From the NCBI RefSeq assembly GCF_025311495.1, contig NZ_CP104398.1, positions 248,001 through 312,000 of the forward strand: a stretch of 64,000 bases of DNA, written 5' to 3'. Source of the DNA: Limosilactobacillus oris. GTDB taxonomy: Bacteria; Bacillota; Bacilli; Lactobacillales; Lactobacillaceae. Under the pieces are notes generated by a model. It saw nothing but the letters and a program-made list of their open reading frames with translations. It searched no databases and had not been told where the DNA came from. This document shows positions 16,371 to 24,970 of the stretch, in pieces. The stretch's first letter is position 1; each line of letters starts with the position of its first letter. The position numbers were made by a program, and so were the translations under genes.

Positions 16371-17756
16371 ATGGATAGAAAGACAAACGAAGATAACCGG
16401 GTCGACCTTGACTCGGGGATGCCAGCCCTGACGAAGAGTCAAATCTTTTCCATCACCTTCGCCTTCTTTGGCATTAACATGGCGTTCTCGTTGCAAAGCT
16501 CACAGATGAGCCGGATTTGTCAGACGATTGGGGCGAACCCTAACAGTCTTGGCTTCTTCTTCATCTTCCCACCGCTAATGGGGATGATCGTCCAACCAAT
16601 TTTAGGGCAAATGTCTGACCGGACGTGGAACCGCTTTGGTCGGCGGCTGCCATACCTGCTCTTTGGGACGCCAATCGCGGCATTAGTCCTGATCATGCTG
16701 CCATTCTCTGGTTCCTTCGGCTTCGGTTACGGCTCGCTGGCCGCAATGACATACGCCGCAATTGCCATCTGCTTCATGGACCTGTTCTCTAACGTTTGTA
16801 TGCAGCCCCTCCGGATGCTAGTCGGGGACATGGTTAACAACAAGCAGAAGAACGCCGCCTGGTCCTGGCAACAGGTCTTCTCTAATGGTGGTGCGATTCT
16901 TGCTACGATTTTGCCATTCGTCTTCACCGCATTTGGGATGTCTAACACGGCGAAGCGGGGAGTGGTCCCGCAAACTGTTATCTGGGCCTACCTCTGTGCC
17001 GCTGCGGTTCTGCTGATTACCGGTCTCTGGACGGTCTTCAACGTTAAGGAATACGATCCCAAGACCTACGCTCGTTACCACCGGATCAATGTCGAAGAAG
17101 TGCACCAAAAGGTCAGCCTCTGGAAGCTGGTCAAGCAGGCACCACGGTCCTTCTGGGAAATCAACCTCGTTCAATTATTCTCCTGGTTTGCAATTATGTA
17201 CGTTTGGACCTACACTACTGGGACCGTTGCCAAGAACATCTGGGGCACGACCGATGTTAGTTCCGCCGGCTACCAAGCTGCCGGGAACTGGTACGGGATT
17301 TTGACCGCCGTTTACAGCATCGCCGGAATTGTCTGGGGGTTGCTGTACGCCCACGCCAAGGCCAATGCCCGGAAGAAGTGGTACGTAGTAGGGATGTTGC
17401 TCGGTGCCCTCGGCCTGGGCAGCATGGCCTTCATCACTTCTAAGACCTTGTCGGTTATCGCGATGATTCTCTTTGGGATTGCCAACTTCAGTATCAACAC
17501 GATTCCATTTACCCTATTGACTTCTTCTCTGAATGGGAAGAACGAAGGGGCCTACCTGGGGCTCTTTAACGTCGGGATCTGTGTCCCACAAATTTTGGCA
17601 TCGCTGTGCAGCTTCTTCATCTTCCCGCTGGTTGGTCACAACCAAACGATGATGATGCTGATTGCCGGTCTGTCACTGTTAGTCGGTGCCTTGGTGGTTC
17701 CACGGATTCACGAAGGGGTTACCGTTCAAAAGGCCGAACAGCAAGAAGAACAGTAA
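16371..17756 (+). CDS. SLC45/GPH-like MFS transporter, probable maltose/isomaltose permease
   Basis: 461 residues with about 12 membrane helices. It carries the cation-symporter motif GQMSDRTWNRFGRRLPYLLFG after helix 2 and a second conserved segment (MLVGDMVNNKQKNAAWSWQQ). It is co-transcribed with the oligo-1,6-glucosidase and next to a LacI-type regulator and a GH31 glucosidase, so the substrate is most likely maltose or isomalto-oligosaccharides taken up by proton symport. Substrate is inferred from neighbours. Confidence 0.87.
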   Translation: MDRKTNEDNRVDLDSGMPALTKSQIFSITFAFFGINMAFSLQSSQMSRICQTIGANPNSLGFFFIFPPLMGMIVQPILGQMSDRTWNRFGRRLPYLLFGTPIAALVLIMLPFSGSFGFGYGSLAAMTYAAIAICFMDLFSNVCMQPLRMLVGDMVNNKQKNAAWSWQQVFSNGGAILATILPFVFTAFGMSNTAKRGVVPQTVIWAYLCAAAVLLITGLWTVFNVKEYDPKTYARYHRINVEEVHQKVSLWKLVKQAPRSFWEINLVQLFSWFAIMYVWTYTTGTVAKNIWGTTDVSSAGYQAAGNWYGILTAVYSIAGIVWGLLYAHAKANARKKWYVVGMLLGALGLGSMAFITSKTLSVIAMILFGIANFSINTIPFTLLTSSLNGKNEGAYLGLFNVGICVPQILASLCSFFIFPLVGHNQTMMMLIAGLSLLVGALVVPRIHEGVTVQKAEQQEEQ

Positions 17757-17771
17757 TAACTGAATAATTAG

Positions 17772-17813
17772 ATTCGGTAGTTGACCTAATCGGTTGGACT
17801 ACCGAATTTTTTC
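17772..17813 (+). terminator. Terminator after MFS transporter
   Basis: ATTCGGTAGT pairs with ACTACCGAAT and is followed by TTTTTC. Confidence 0.9.
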
Positions 17814-17829
17814 AATGAAACAAGCAGAA

Positions 17830-17877
17830 AACCGTTCCAAACCAGCTGAAAAGTTGATTTGGAACGGTTATTTTTTG
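17830..17877. terminator. Second, possibly bidirectional terminator
   Basis: AACCGTTCCAAA (17830-17841) pairs with TTTGGAACGGTT (17858-17869), then ATTTTTTGG. It lies between two converging genes and can serve the LacI-type gene on the other strand. Confidence 0.8.
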
Positions 17878-17905
17878 GTAAGAAGGAATCAATCATTCAC
17901 GCGCC

Positions 17906-18904
17906 TTACTTTTCCGTGGGTAAGGTTTGAACACTGTCTCGTTCGATTAGGGTGGTTGGAATAAAGGTCGCGGGTTGATCCTGGAGCAGGTTGTCAACGC
18001 TTGTGAGGCCCATCTGGTAGAAATCCTGGCTAACGGTCGTCAGTTCTGGCGTCGTCAGTTCACAAGTATCGGACCCATCAATTGAAATGATCGAAAGTTG
18101 TTCCGGGAGCCGCCAGCCGGCCTGGGTCGCGGCTTTTATCAAGCCGGCACCAATCATGTCGCTGCCGGCGACGACCGCAGTCACACTGCTATCCTGAATG
18201 GCACTAAAGAGCTTTTTTCCGTCCTGATAGCTGTAATCGCCATAGTGGATCCAATGAGGATTGATTGGCAACCCTGCCGCCGTCATCGCACGTTGGTAGC
18301 CAAAGAGTCGCTGCTGGCCGGTCAGGTAGCGGTCAATGCCAACGAGACCGATTCGCCGGTGTCCCCGTTTAATCAGGTAGTTCGTTGCCTGCTCGCCAAT
18401 TTTGACGTTGTTAGAGGAAACATAACGGTGCTCGGGATGCTCAGGATTGTAAATCGAGATTAAGCGGTAGGGCATGTGGGCGGTACTGAGAATCTCAAAT
18501 TGTTCCTGCTCCATCTTGCCGGAAATCATTAAAATCCCGTTTGCCTGGTGTTCGAGCGCCTCGTTAACGGTCTGGGTGAGCCGGCGGGAATCATTGTCAC
18601 CCGCATAAAAAGTGATGACCTGGTGGTTAAGCTCCCGGGCGCGGTGGAGAATTCCGTTGAGAATCCCGATCCAAAAGTCCGTCTGCGTGTAATTGATAAT
18701 GACGGCGATCGTATTGGTAATGTTGGAGGCTAGTTGGGAAGCAGCAACGTTCTTGTGGTAACCCATTTCTTGGGCGATTTGCCGAATCCGCTTAGCGGTC
18801 GCTGGTTTTAAATTATTCTTGTAAGCGAGGGCGCGGGAGACGGTGGCGGTTGAAACGCCGGCTGCCCGCGCAATGTTTTTAATTGTTGGTTTCGTGACTT
18901 TCAT
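17906..18904 (-). CDS. malR: LacI-family regulator of the maltose/isomaltose locus
   Basis: About 332 residues from ATG at 18904. The LacI HTH (TIKNIARAAGVSTATVSRAL) and hinge (NVAASQLASNITNTI) are followed by a periplasmic-binding-like effector domain. An in-frame ATG at 18943 is rejected as the start: it lies inside the gene's own predicted promoter (TTGCTT-17-TATAAT at 18951-18923) and has no ribosome site. The gene lies between the glucosidase/transporter operon and the divergent GH31 gene, so it probably represses both in the absence of maltose-type sugars. The symbol is by context. Confidence 0.88.
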   Translation of the reverse strand: MKVTKPTIKNIARAAGVSTATVSRALAYKNNLKPATAKRIRQIAQEMGYHKNVAASQLASNITNTIAVIINYTQTDFWIGILNGILHRARELNHQVITFYAGDNDSRRLTQTVNEALEHQANGILMISGKMEQEQFEILSTAHMPYRLISIYNPEHPEHRYVSSNNVKIGEQATNYLIKRGHRRIGLVGIDRYLTGQQRLFGYQRAMTAAGLPINPHWIHYGDYSYQDGKKLFSAIQDSSVTAVVAGSDMIGAGLIKAATQAGWRLPEQLSIISIDGSDTCELTTPELTTVSQDFYQMGLTSVDNLLQDQPATFIPTTLIERDSVQTLPTEK

Positions 18905-18922
18905 CCCCAATCGTTTTCTTTT

Positions 18923-18958
18923 ATTATAATCGTCCTTTCTCATTTAAGCAAACGCTTA
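18923..18958 (-). promoter_or_regulatory. malR promoter with overlapping operator
   Basis: TTGCTT (18951-18946), a 17-base spacer and TATAAT (18928-18923) on the minus strand. The cre/LacI-like TGTAAGCGTTTGCTTA (18958-18943) covers the -35, implying autoregulation or CcpA control. Confidence 0.75.
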
Positions 18959-18977
18959 CAATTAGGCTAAATAAGAT

Positions 18978-19006
18978 TTGTAAACGTTTGCAGAAAGTGG
19001 TACATT
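18978..19006 (+). promoter_or_regulatory. GH31 gene promoter overlapped by a perfect cre palindrome
   Basis: TGTAAACGTTTGCA at 18979-18992 is a full cre match. It overlaps the -35 TTGTAA (18978-18983), with TACATT (19001-19006) as -10 at 17-base spacing. A regulator bound here would block polymerase directly. Confidence 0.75.
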
Positions 19007-19060
19007 AGTGGTGTAAAGAATATTGCATGGAATAATCATCGTAGAAAGAAGAGACAAAGT

Positions 19061-21379
19061 ATGACAAATCGCTTAACAGGCTATCAAAACGCGGCACCAA
19101 AGGTAACGTTGGAGTACGCCGATGGCCGCCAGCTGTTATTAGACGTTTACACGAACGAAATTATCCGGGTCTTCATGAACCGGGGACGTGCAACTAATTC
19201 GTATGCGATTGAAGGGGACAAGCACCATAAGACTAGCTATACCGTGGATGACAAGGGCGATCATATTGAACTCCGCACGCCCAGTTTGATTGTCAAGGCT
19301 TATGACAACTGCAAGGTTGACTTTTATGACGGCGACGGCAATCCACTGGTGATGGACTACCGGGGACAGCGGCAACCACTGCCCAACGACCTCGATGAAG
19401 AACACCAATCGACGGTCCTTGCTGAGGGGCACGATATTAACCTGCTGGACAAGACGAACGACCACTACTACGAAGTTATTAAGTCAATGAGCCCGGACGA
19501 GCAGTTTTATGGACTGGGTGACAAGCCAGCCTTCTTAAACAAGCGGGGCTATGACTATGATAACTGGAACGTCGACTTCGGCCAGGTTCATAACGAGTCG
19601 GTTAAGGGCATCTACAAGTCCATCCCCATTATGTACGGTCTGAAGAATGGTCATCCCTATGGCCTCTTCTTTGACAATACCTACAAGAGCCACTTCGACC
19701 TCGGTAAGGAGAGCGAAAACTACTATTACTACTCCGCCACTGACGGAAACGTGGACTACTACGTCTTGGGCGGTCACTCCCTAAAGGACGTTGTTGCCAA
19801 CTACACCTACTTGACGGGGGTGACGCCGCTGCCGCAGAAGTGGGTCCTGGGTTATCAGCAATCTCGCTGGGGCTACAGCACCAGTGATGACCGGGTCGCC
19901 AAAATTGCGGACGGCTTTGAAAAGTACCACCTGCCGATTGACGTCATCCACCTCGATATTGACTACATGCGGGGCTACCGCGACTTTACCTGGGACACGA
20001 CTAAGTTTAAGAATCCCAAGCAGTTTGTTGCCGAGATGAGGAAGCGGGGAATTCGGTTAATGCCGATCCTCGATGCCGGTGTTAAGCAGGATAAGGACGG
20101 CTATGATATTTACAAGGAGGGGATTGAGAAGGGCTACTTCGTCGAAAATCCTGACGGGACCGTCTTTGTCGGGCGGGTTTGGCCCGGTGATGCGGTCTTC
20201 CCTGACTTTGGGCGGCCTGAGGTTCGCAACTGGTGGGCTAAGCACGTCAAGTTCTTCGCTGACGTGGGCGCCTGTGGGGTTTGGAATGACATGGACGAAC
20301 CAGCGTCCTTTGATGGTGAGTTGCCGACGGACCTGATTTTCCATGATGGTGAACAGAAGACCACCCATACCCGGATGCACAACGTCTTTGGCCACCTCCA
20401 AGCACAGGCGGCCTACGAAGGGATGAAGGCGGCCACTGGCAAGCGGCCGTACATCATCACCCGGGCAGCCTACGCCGGGACGCAGAAGTATTCGACCATT
20501 TGGACCGGGGACAACCAGTCGATTTGGTCCCACCTGCAACTAGCGATTCCCCAATTGAACAGCCAGGGGATGAGCGGCTTTGCGATTGCCGGGACGGACA
20601 TCGGGGGCTTCCAAAAGGACACGACGCCTGAGTTACTGACCCGGTGGCTGGAAGCATCCCTCTTCGTGCCGCTCTTCCGGAACCACGCCGAGATGGGGAC
20701 CCGCTACCAGGAACCATGGTCCTTTGACCGGCAAACGCTTGACACTTACCGCGACTACCTGAACCTGCGCTACCGCTTCGTCCCGTTCCTCTACGACCAG
20801 TTGCGGCACGAAACCGAATCTGGCCTGCCAGTAATGCGGCCGTTAGTTTTGAACTATGACCAGGACCCAGCAGTGCGGCAGATTAACGATGAGTACATGG
20901 TTGGCACGAGCATTTTGGTTGCCCCAATCGTCAACCAGGGGGCTGATAAGCGGCTAGTTTACCTGCCAGCGGGCAAGTGGCTGGACTTCTGGAATAATGC
21001 CGAATACTCTGGTCAACAGACGATTATGGTCAACGCACCATTGGAAAAACTACCGCTCTTCATTAAGAAGGACACAATCCTGCCATGGGGCAACAAGGTT
21101 AAGCACATCAGCGACGAGCCAGAAAAGGTCATGACCTTCCGCCTGTTCGGGGACTGTGGTGCATACAAGCACTACCAGGATAACGGCTTGGACTTCAAGT
21201 ACCAGGAGGGTGAGTACAACGAGTACTACGTCGAGGTTGCCAATGATGGTCAGGTTGCCGTTAAACTGAACAAGCATGGCTATCAGCCAACCTATGAGCG
21301 GGTCTACGTTGAAACCGATCGTGGTCGCTTTGAATTCGATTATGACGACAGCAATGAGGACTACCGACTGGTGAAGTAA
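19061..21379 (+). CDS. GH31 alpha-glucosidase
   Basis: A 772-residue glycoside hydrolase family 31 enzyme. The N-terminal beta-sandwich contains LGDKPAFLNKRGYDYDNWN. The catalytic barrel has the nucleophile Asp in GVWNDMDEPA near residue 410, the acid/base region GDNQSIWSHL, and RNHAEMGTRYQEPW. Beta-rich C-terminal domains follow. There is no signal peptide, so it acts in the cytoplasm on imported maltose or related alpha-glucosides. It is divergent from the LacI-type regulator and complements the GH13 enzyme upstream. Alpha-xylosidase activity is less likely but cannot be excluded by motif alone. Confidence 0.9.
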   Translation: MTNRLTGYQNAAPKVTLEYADGRQLLLDVYTNEIIRVFMNRGRATNSYAIEGDKHHKTSYTVDDKGDHIELRTPSLIVKAYDNCKVDFYDGDGNPLVMDYRGQRQPLPNDLDEEHQSTVLAEGHDINLLDKTNDHYYEVIKSMSPDEQFYGLGDKPAFLNKRGYDYDNWNVDFGQVHNESVKGIYKSIPIMYGLKNGHPYGLFFDNTYKSHFDLGKESENYYYYSATDGNVDYYVLGGHSLKDVVANYTYLTGVTPLPQKWVLGYQQSRWGYSTSDDRVAKIADGFEKYHLPIDVIHLDIDYMRGYRDFTWDTTKFKNPKQFVAEMRKRGIRLMPILDAGVKQDKDGYDIYKEGIEKGYFVENPDGTVFVGRVWPGDAVFPDFGRPEVRNWWAKHVKFFADVGACGVWNDMDEPASFDGELPTDLIFHDGEQKTTHTRMHNVFGHLQAQAAYEGMKAATGKRPYIITRAAYAGTQKYSTIWTGDNQSIWSHLQLAIPQLNSQGMSGFAIAGTDIGGFQKDTTPELLTRWLEASLFVPLFRNHAEMGTRYQEPWSFDRQTLDTYRDYLNLRYRFVPFLYDQLRHETESGLPVMRPLVLNYDQDPAVRQINDEYMVGTSILVAPIVNQGADKRLVYLPAGKWLDFWNNAEYSGQQTIMVNAPLEKLPLFIKKDTILPWGNKVKHISDEPEKVMTFRLFGDCGAYKHYQDNGLDFKYQEGEYNEYYVEVANDGQVAVKLNKHGYQPTYERVYVETDRGRFEFDYDDSNEDYRLVK

Positions 21380-21410
21380 GCAGCGGAGAATAAATTGAGT
21401 AAATACCTTG

Positions 21411-21520
21411 GGAGACTGGGAATAAACTCAGTCTCTTTGCTATTTTAAAGATAAAAATGTAATAACACAGTAGCTGCTGGCAGTTCAAACGCTGATAAAT
21501 CAGTGCTTGTCTCACTCTCT
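21411..21520 (+). repeat. Intergenic repeat copy A, with terminator hairpin
   Basis: Begins with the terminator GAGACTG...CAGTCTCTTTG behind the GH31 gene, then CTATTTTAAAGATAAAAATG and CACAGTAGC, ending in GCTGATAAATCAGT. The same order of blocks appears at 58921 (+), 36120 to 36001 (-) and 38323 to 38201 (-). Confidence 0.7.
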
Positions 21521-21605
21521 TTCCTACTTCCAAGCAGTTTTCTCTGTTTTCGTCTGCTGAGATTGTATAATGAGGTCACCAAAACAATCGGAGAGGACGA
21601 TTAAC

Positions 21606-22130
21606 ATGAGTTTAGATACAGCGATTTTTGCGGGTGGGTGCTTCTGGTGCATGGTTGAACCCTTCGATACGTTTCCCGGTATCAAGTCGGTAGTGTCCGG
21701 GTATACGGGTGGGCACCTCGCTAACCCAACCTATGAGCAGGTTTGTGCCGGCAATACCGGTCATACGGAGGCGGTTAAAATCACTTTTGACCCAGATGTG
21801 GTTTCCTACGATGAATTAGTGACTATTTATTGGTACCAGACCGATCCCACCGACGCACTGGGTCAGTTCCAAGACCGCGGTGATAGCTACAGACCAGTAA
21901 TCTACGTCAATAGTCCGGAACAGCGGGCGGTGGCGGAAAAGTCGCGGACGGCTCTGCAAGCTAGTGGCGAGTTCGGTGATGCTCAAATTGTAACCCGAAT
22001 CGAAGATGCCCAGCCCTTTTACCCTGCTGAGGACTACCACCAGGATTTTTATAAGAAAAATCCCTTCCGCTACGCAATCGAAGAGCAGGGCGGTCGGGCC
22101 CAATTCAAGCGCACCCACTGGCAAAGCTAG
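21606..22130 (+). CDS. msrA: Peptide-methionine (S)-S-oxide reductase
   Basis: Repairs oxidised methionine in proteins. A 174-residue MsrA with the catalytic motif [13 protein letters not shown], the typical YTGG and TEAVKI segments, and [10 protein letters not shown] near the C-terminus. ATG at 21606 is chosen because GGAGAGGA lies just upstream; an in-frame ATG 36 bases earlier has no ribosome site and overlaps the promoter region. Stands alone. Confidence 0.95.
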   Translation: MSLDTAIFAGGCFWCMVEPFDTFPGIKSVVSGYTGGHLANPTYEQVCAGNTGHTEAVKITFDPDVVSYDELVTIYWYQTDPTDALGQFQDRGDSYRPVIYVNSPEQRAVAEKSRTALQASGEFGDAQIVTRIEDAQPFYPAEDYHQDFYKKNPFRYAIEEQGGRAQFKRTHWQS

Positions 22131-22191
22131 GTGTGCAATTTTCCTCCAGATATGCAATAATTATTAAAAACGTTTACATGGAGGAAGACTC

Positions 22192-22965
22192 ATGCGAAAA
22201 CCATTCATTGCTGCTAACTGGAAGATGCACAAAAACGTCGCGGAATCCGTTGACTTTGTAAACCAGATCAAGGGGCAGCTGCCTGATCCGGCAAAGGTTG
22301 AAGTCGGCATTGCGCCACAGGCATTTGCCCTATACAGCATGGCCCAAGCTGCCGGTAAGTCTGGCCTCAAGATTATCGCCCAGAATGCCGCGGCGGAGTA
22401 CAACGGTCCCTTTACCGGTGAGCTGAGTCTCCGGGGACTGCGAGATCTTGGGACGGATTATGTTATGCTGGGCCACATCGAACGCCGCCGGTTATTCGGT
22501 GAGGATAATGAAACGGTCAACCGCAAGGTCAACGCGGCTTTGCAAATGGGAATCACACCGATTATCTGTACCGATGAAACGATGGTGCAAAAGGAAGTCA
22601 ATGGCGAGATTCACTATGTATTTCAGCAGCTGATGAGCGTTTTGCGCGGGGTTTCTCTCGACCAAATTCGCAACGTCGTGATTTCCTATGAACCAAGCTG
22701 GGCGGTTGGTGCCGGTCAGCACGCCAACGTGGCCCTGGCCGAAGAAGGCTGTCGGACGATTCGCCGGACCATCGCAGACAACTATACTTATGAGATTGCC
22801 GATAAAATCCGGATCCTGTACGGAGGAAGCGTCAATCCTGATAACATTAAGGAGCTCATGGCCAAGCCCGACATTGATGGGGTCCTAATTGGCCGGGCCA
22901 GCCTGGATGTTGACAATTTCTTAAAAATGGTCAACTATATGGAAGACGAAGAAAGTAAGAAGTAG
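22192..22965 (+). CDS. tpiA: Triosephosphate isomerase-like protein, divergent paralogue
   Basis: A 257-residue TIM-barrel enzyme. Catalytic Lys is in ANWKMHKN, the electrophilic His in LGHIERRR and the catalytic Glu in SYEPSWAVGAG; the phosphate loop is LYGGSVNPDN. The normally invariant Ser after the His (LGHSERR) is Ile here, and the usual IGGASL is IGRASL. It probably interconverts dihydroxyacetone phosphate and glyceraldehyde-3-phosphate or a related substrate. It is not in the gap-pgk-tpi glycolytic operon, so a second canonical gene elsewhere is likely. A DUF975 gene follows 22 bases later. Confidence 0.85.
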   Translation: MRKPFIAANWKMHKNVAESVDFVNQIKGQLPDPAKVEVGIAPQAFALYSMAQAAGKSGLKIIAQNAAAEYNGPFTGELSLRGLRDLGTDYVMLGHIERRRLFGEDNETVNRKVNAALQMGITPIICTDETMVQKEVNGEIHYVFQQLMSVLRGVSLDQIRNVVISYEPSWAVGAGQHANVALAEEGCRTIRRTIADNYTYEIADKIRILYGGSVNPDNIKELMAKPDIDGVLIGRASLDVDNFLKMVNYMEDEESKK

Positions 22966-22987
22966 TTGTTTGTAAGGGGGAGTTACG

Positions 22988-23725
22988 TTGCAGACACGGC
23001 GGGAATTAAAAGCAAACGCACGGGCATTATTAGCTGGCAATTGGGGAACGGCAATCAAACTAAATATCGTGCCGGTGATTTTCCAAGTGCTGACGGGATT
23101 GATAGTGAGTGGAGCAGTGGCTAGTTTGGGCTTCTACTTCGTCTATTTCCACCCGGAGATAGCGCTGAGTGATTTTACGTTCGACTTTGGCGATGACTAC
23201 TCGACTCAGCAATCGTTTATTAGCGGCTTGATTACGACCTACCTGTTAGTCGGGGTGGACTTTTCACTGATTGATTGGCTACGTACCGAGTCGGCCCCAA
23301 CCGCCCCGTTTAAGAAGGCCTTTCAGGCTTTTACCGGGAAGTACATTATTCCGGTCTTTGTCTTATTTGTTATCCAGTGGGTCCTGCTCTTTTTGTGGAC
23401 CTTACTGTTGTTTATTCCGGGAATTATCAAGAGCTTCTCCTATTCACAGACCTACTACCTGTATAAGGACTTGCAGGAGGCCGACGCAAGCGGTCACATC
23501 GGCTACGTTGACTATGTGACCCTGAGCCGGCGCTTAATGGACGGTCATAAGTTGGACCTCTTTATCCTTCGCCTGAGTTTTATTGGCTGGGATATTCTCG
23601 GCTGGCTGACCTGCGGAATCGGCTTTATCTGGATTACACCGTATAAGCACATGACCTACATGAACTTCTATACGAGTCTGGTTGAGGGTCACGACTTGGT
23701 AAGTGAAGCAGAGGCACTGCATTAG
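22988..23725 (+). CDS. DUF975 family membrane protein
   Basis: 245 residues from TTG at 22988 (ribosome site AAGGGGGAG). It has the DUF975 hallmark N-terminus (RRELKANARALLAGNWGTAI), then about five membrane helices and the conserved LLFIPGIIKSFSYSQTYYLYKD and LSRRLMDGHKLDLFILRLSFIGW. Function unknown. Probably co-transcribed with the TIM-like gene. Confidence 0.85.
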   Translation: MQTRRELKANARALLAGNWGTAIKLNIVPVIFQVLTGLIVSGAVASLGFYFVYFHPEIALSDFTFDFGDDYSTQQSFISGLITTYLLVGVDFSLIDWLRTESAPTAPFKKAFQAFTGKYIIPVFVLFVIQWVLLFLWTLLLFIPGIIKSFSYSQTYYLYKDLQEADASGHIGYVDYVTLSRRLMDGHKLDLFILRLSFIGWDILGWLTCGIGFIWITPYKHMTYMNFYTSLVEGHDLVSEAEALH

Positions 23726-23732
23726 GGAAGAG

Positions 23733-23770
23733 AAAAAGGGGTTGGAAAATTAATTCCAACCCCTTTTTTC
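23733..23770 (+). terminator. Terminator after DUF975 gene
   Basis: AAAAAGGGGTTGGAA pairs with TTCCAACCCCTTTTTT around a short AT loop. Confidence 0.92.
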
Positions 23771-23812
23771 ATTTTAAAGTTATTGAGAAGGCGGACCAAA
23801 TTCCGCTTTTTC

Positions 23813-24136
23813 TCATTCGTTTTTGTTAATACTATCGGCATAGTTCCGGGCATTTTGTAATTCGTAGACGACCCAGGTTTCAATCAGGGTGATCACACAA
23901 ATAACGAGGAACGTGTACACGTCAGGCAGGACGAAGAGGAGGAGCAGGAAAATCCATGAGATCCAACTCCATTGGTTCTCAATTTTGATAATCCTTGCTA
24001 CCCGCTTCGTCGGTTGGGCCCGGCCGGACCGGTAAAAGATGTCTCGAACCTGCATGAATAAGCGGACCTCAGCAACGCTTTCAATCAGGAAAATCGCGGT
24101 TAGTGCAATCAGAAAGAAATTTTCCATCAATTTCAC
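23813..24136 (-). CDS. Hypothetical small membrane protein
   Basis: 107 residues with an N-terminal helix (NFFLIALTAIFLIESVAEV), a basic cytoplasmic segment (RSGRAQPTKRVARIIKIE) and two close helices (WSWISWIFLLLLFVLPDVYTFLVICVITLIETWVVY). No recognised domain. Its start is near AATGGGGTG; the ribosome site is weak. Confidence 0.6.
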   Translation of the reverse strand: MKLMENFFLIALTAIFLIESVAEVRLFMQVRDIFYRSGRAQPTKRVARIIKIENQWSWISWIFLLLLFVLPDVYTFLVICVITLIETWVVYELQNARNYADSINKNE

Positions 24137-24199
24137 CCCATTCCATTATTATAATTAGCCTAAACATCATTCTACCCGTTTCACTGCTGTTCAGCAAAC

Positions 24200-24850
24200 C
24201 TAATCCGGGTAGGTTGTGATTGGTTCAATTAGCCACTTGTGTAAGTGCGGTCGTAGTGCTGTGGCGAGCATGAACCAGCCGGCTGCCAAGAGCAGACCGG
24301 CGGTGACGTCGCTAGCATAGTGGACCCGTAAGTAGACCCGGCTATCCATGATTGCCAGAATGATTATGGCGGCTAGTAAAGCTAATAGCCAGCGCTCCCA
24401 ACGGTGCTGGAGGTGTGGCCAGAGCAGGGCCACCACCGTCAGGACAAAGACAGTCATCCCAAAGGTGTGGCCGCTGGGAAAACTATAACCGCCAATGCTG
24501 ACCAGCTGGTGGGACGGCCGGGGGCGGAGAACCATATGCTTGACTGCAAAGAGCAGCAAGCCGCCAATAAAATTGACCGCCCCGTACCACATGCTATCAC
24601 CAATCTGCCGGCGCCACCATAAATAAAGCATTAGGGCAATCGTAGCGCCACCGAGGACGGCTGGTTCACCTAACGTGGTCAGTCCTCGTAGGAACGCTGT
24701 TTTGGCGGGGGTGGCAGGCTGGGTGAGTTGATAGCCGAAAGTGTCGTAGCTTTTGAGCCAAGCGCGGCCGTGCAAGTAGGCAAGCATGAAAATCAAGAAG
24801 CCTAGCCAGCAGACACTGCCGCCGATTAGTAGTCGTTTGCTATTTATCAT
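24200..24850 (-). CDS. PAP2-family phosphatase
   Basis: A 216-residue membrane phosphatase with all three PAP2 signatures: KHMVLRPRP, PSGHT and SRVYLRVHYASD. Six hydrophobic segments. Probably dephosphorylates phosphatidate- or undecaprenyl-pyrophosphate-type lipids at the outer face of the membrane. AAGGAGAATT precedes ATG at 24850. Divergent from the ClC gene. Confidence 0.9.
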   Translation of the reverse strand: MINSKRLLIGGSVCWLGFLIFMLAYLHGRAWLKSYDTFGYQLTQPATPAKTAFLRGLTTLGEPAVLGGATIALMLYLWWRRQIGDSMWYGAVNFIGGLLLFAVKHMVLRPRPSHQLVSIGGYSFPSGHTFGMTVFVLTVVALLWPHLQHRWERWLLALLAAIIILAIMDSRVYLRVHYASDVTAGLLLAAGWFMLATALRPHLHKWLIEPITTYPD

Positions 24851-24970
24851 TGTAATTCTCCTTCGTCCTTATTCTACCAGATTTCTCCCGTAGCCCGGCG
24901 AAAAGGCTTGGGATTTTGCCGAAGCATGATAAAATGATAAGCGATTGATAGAAAGGTGGTAATTAGAGGG

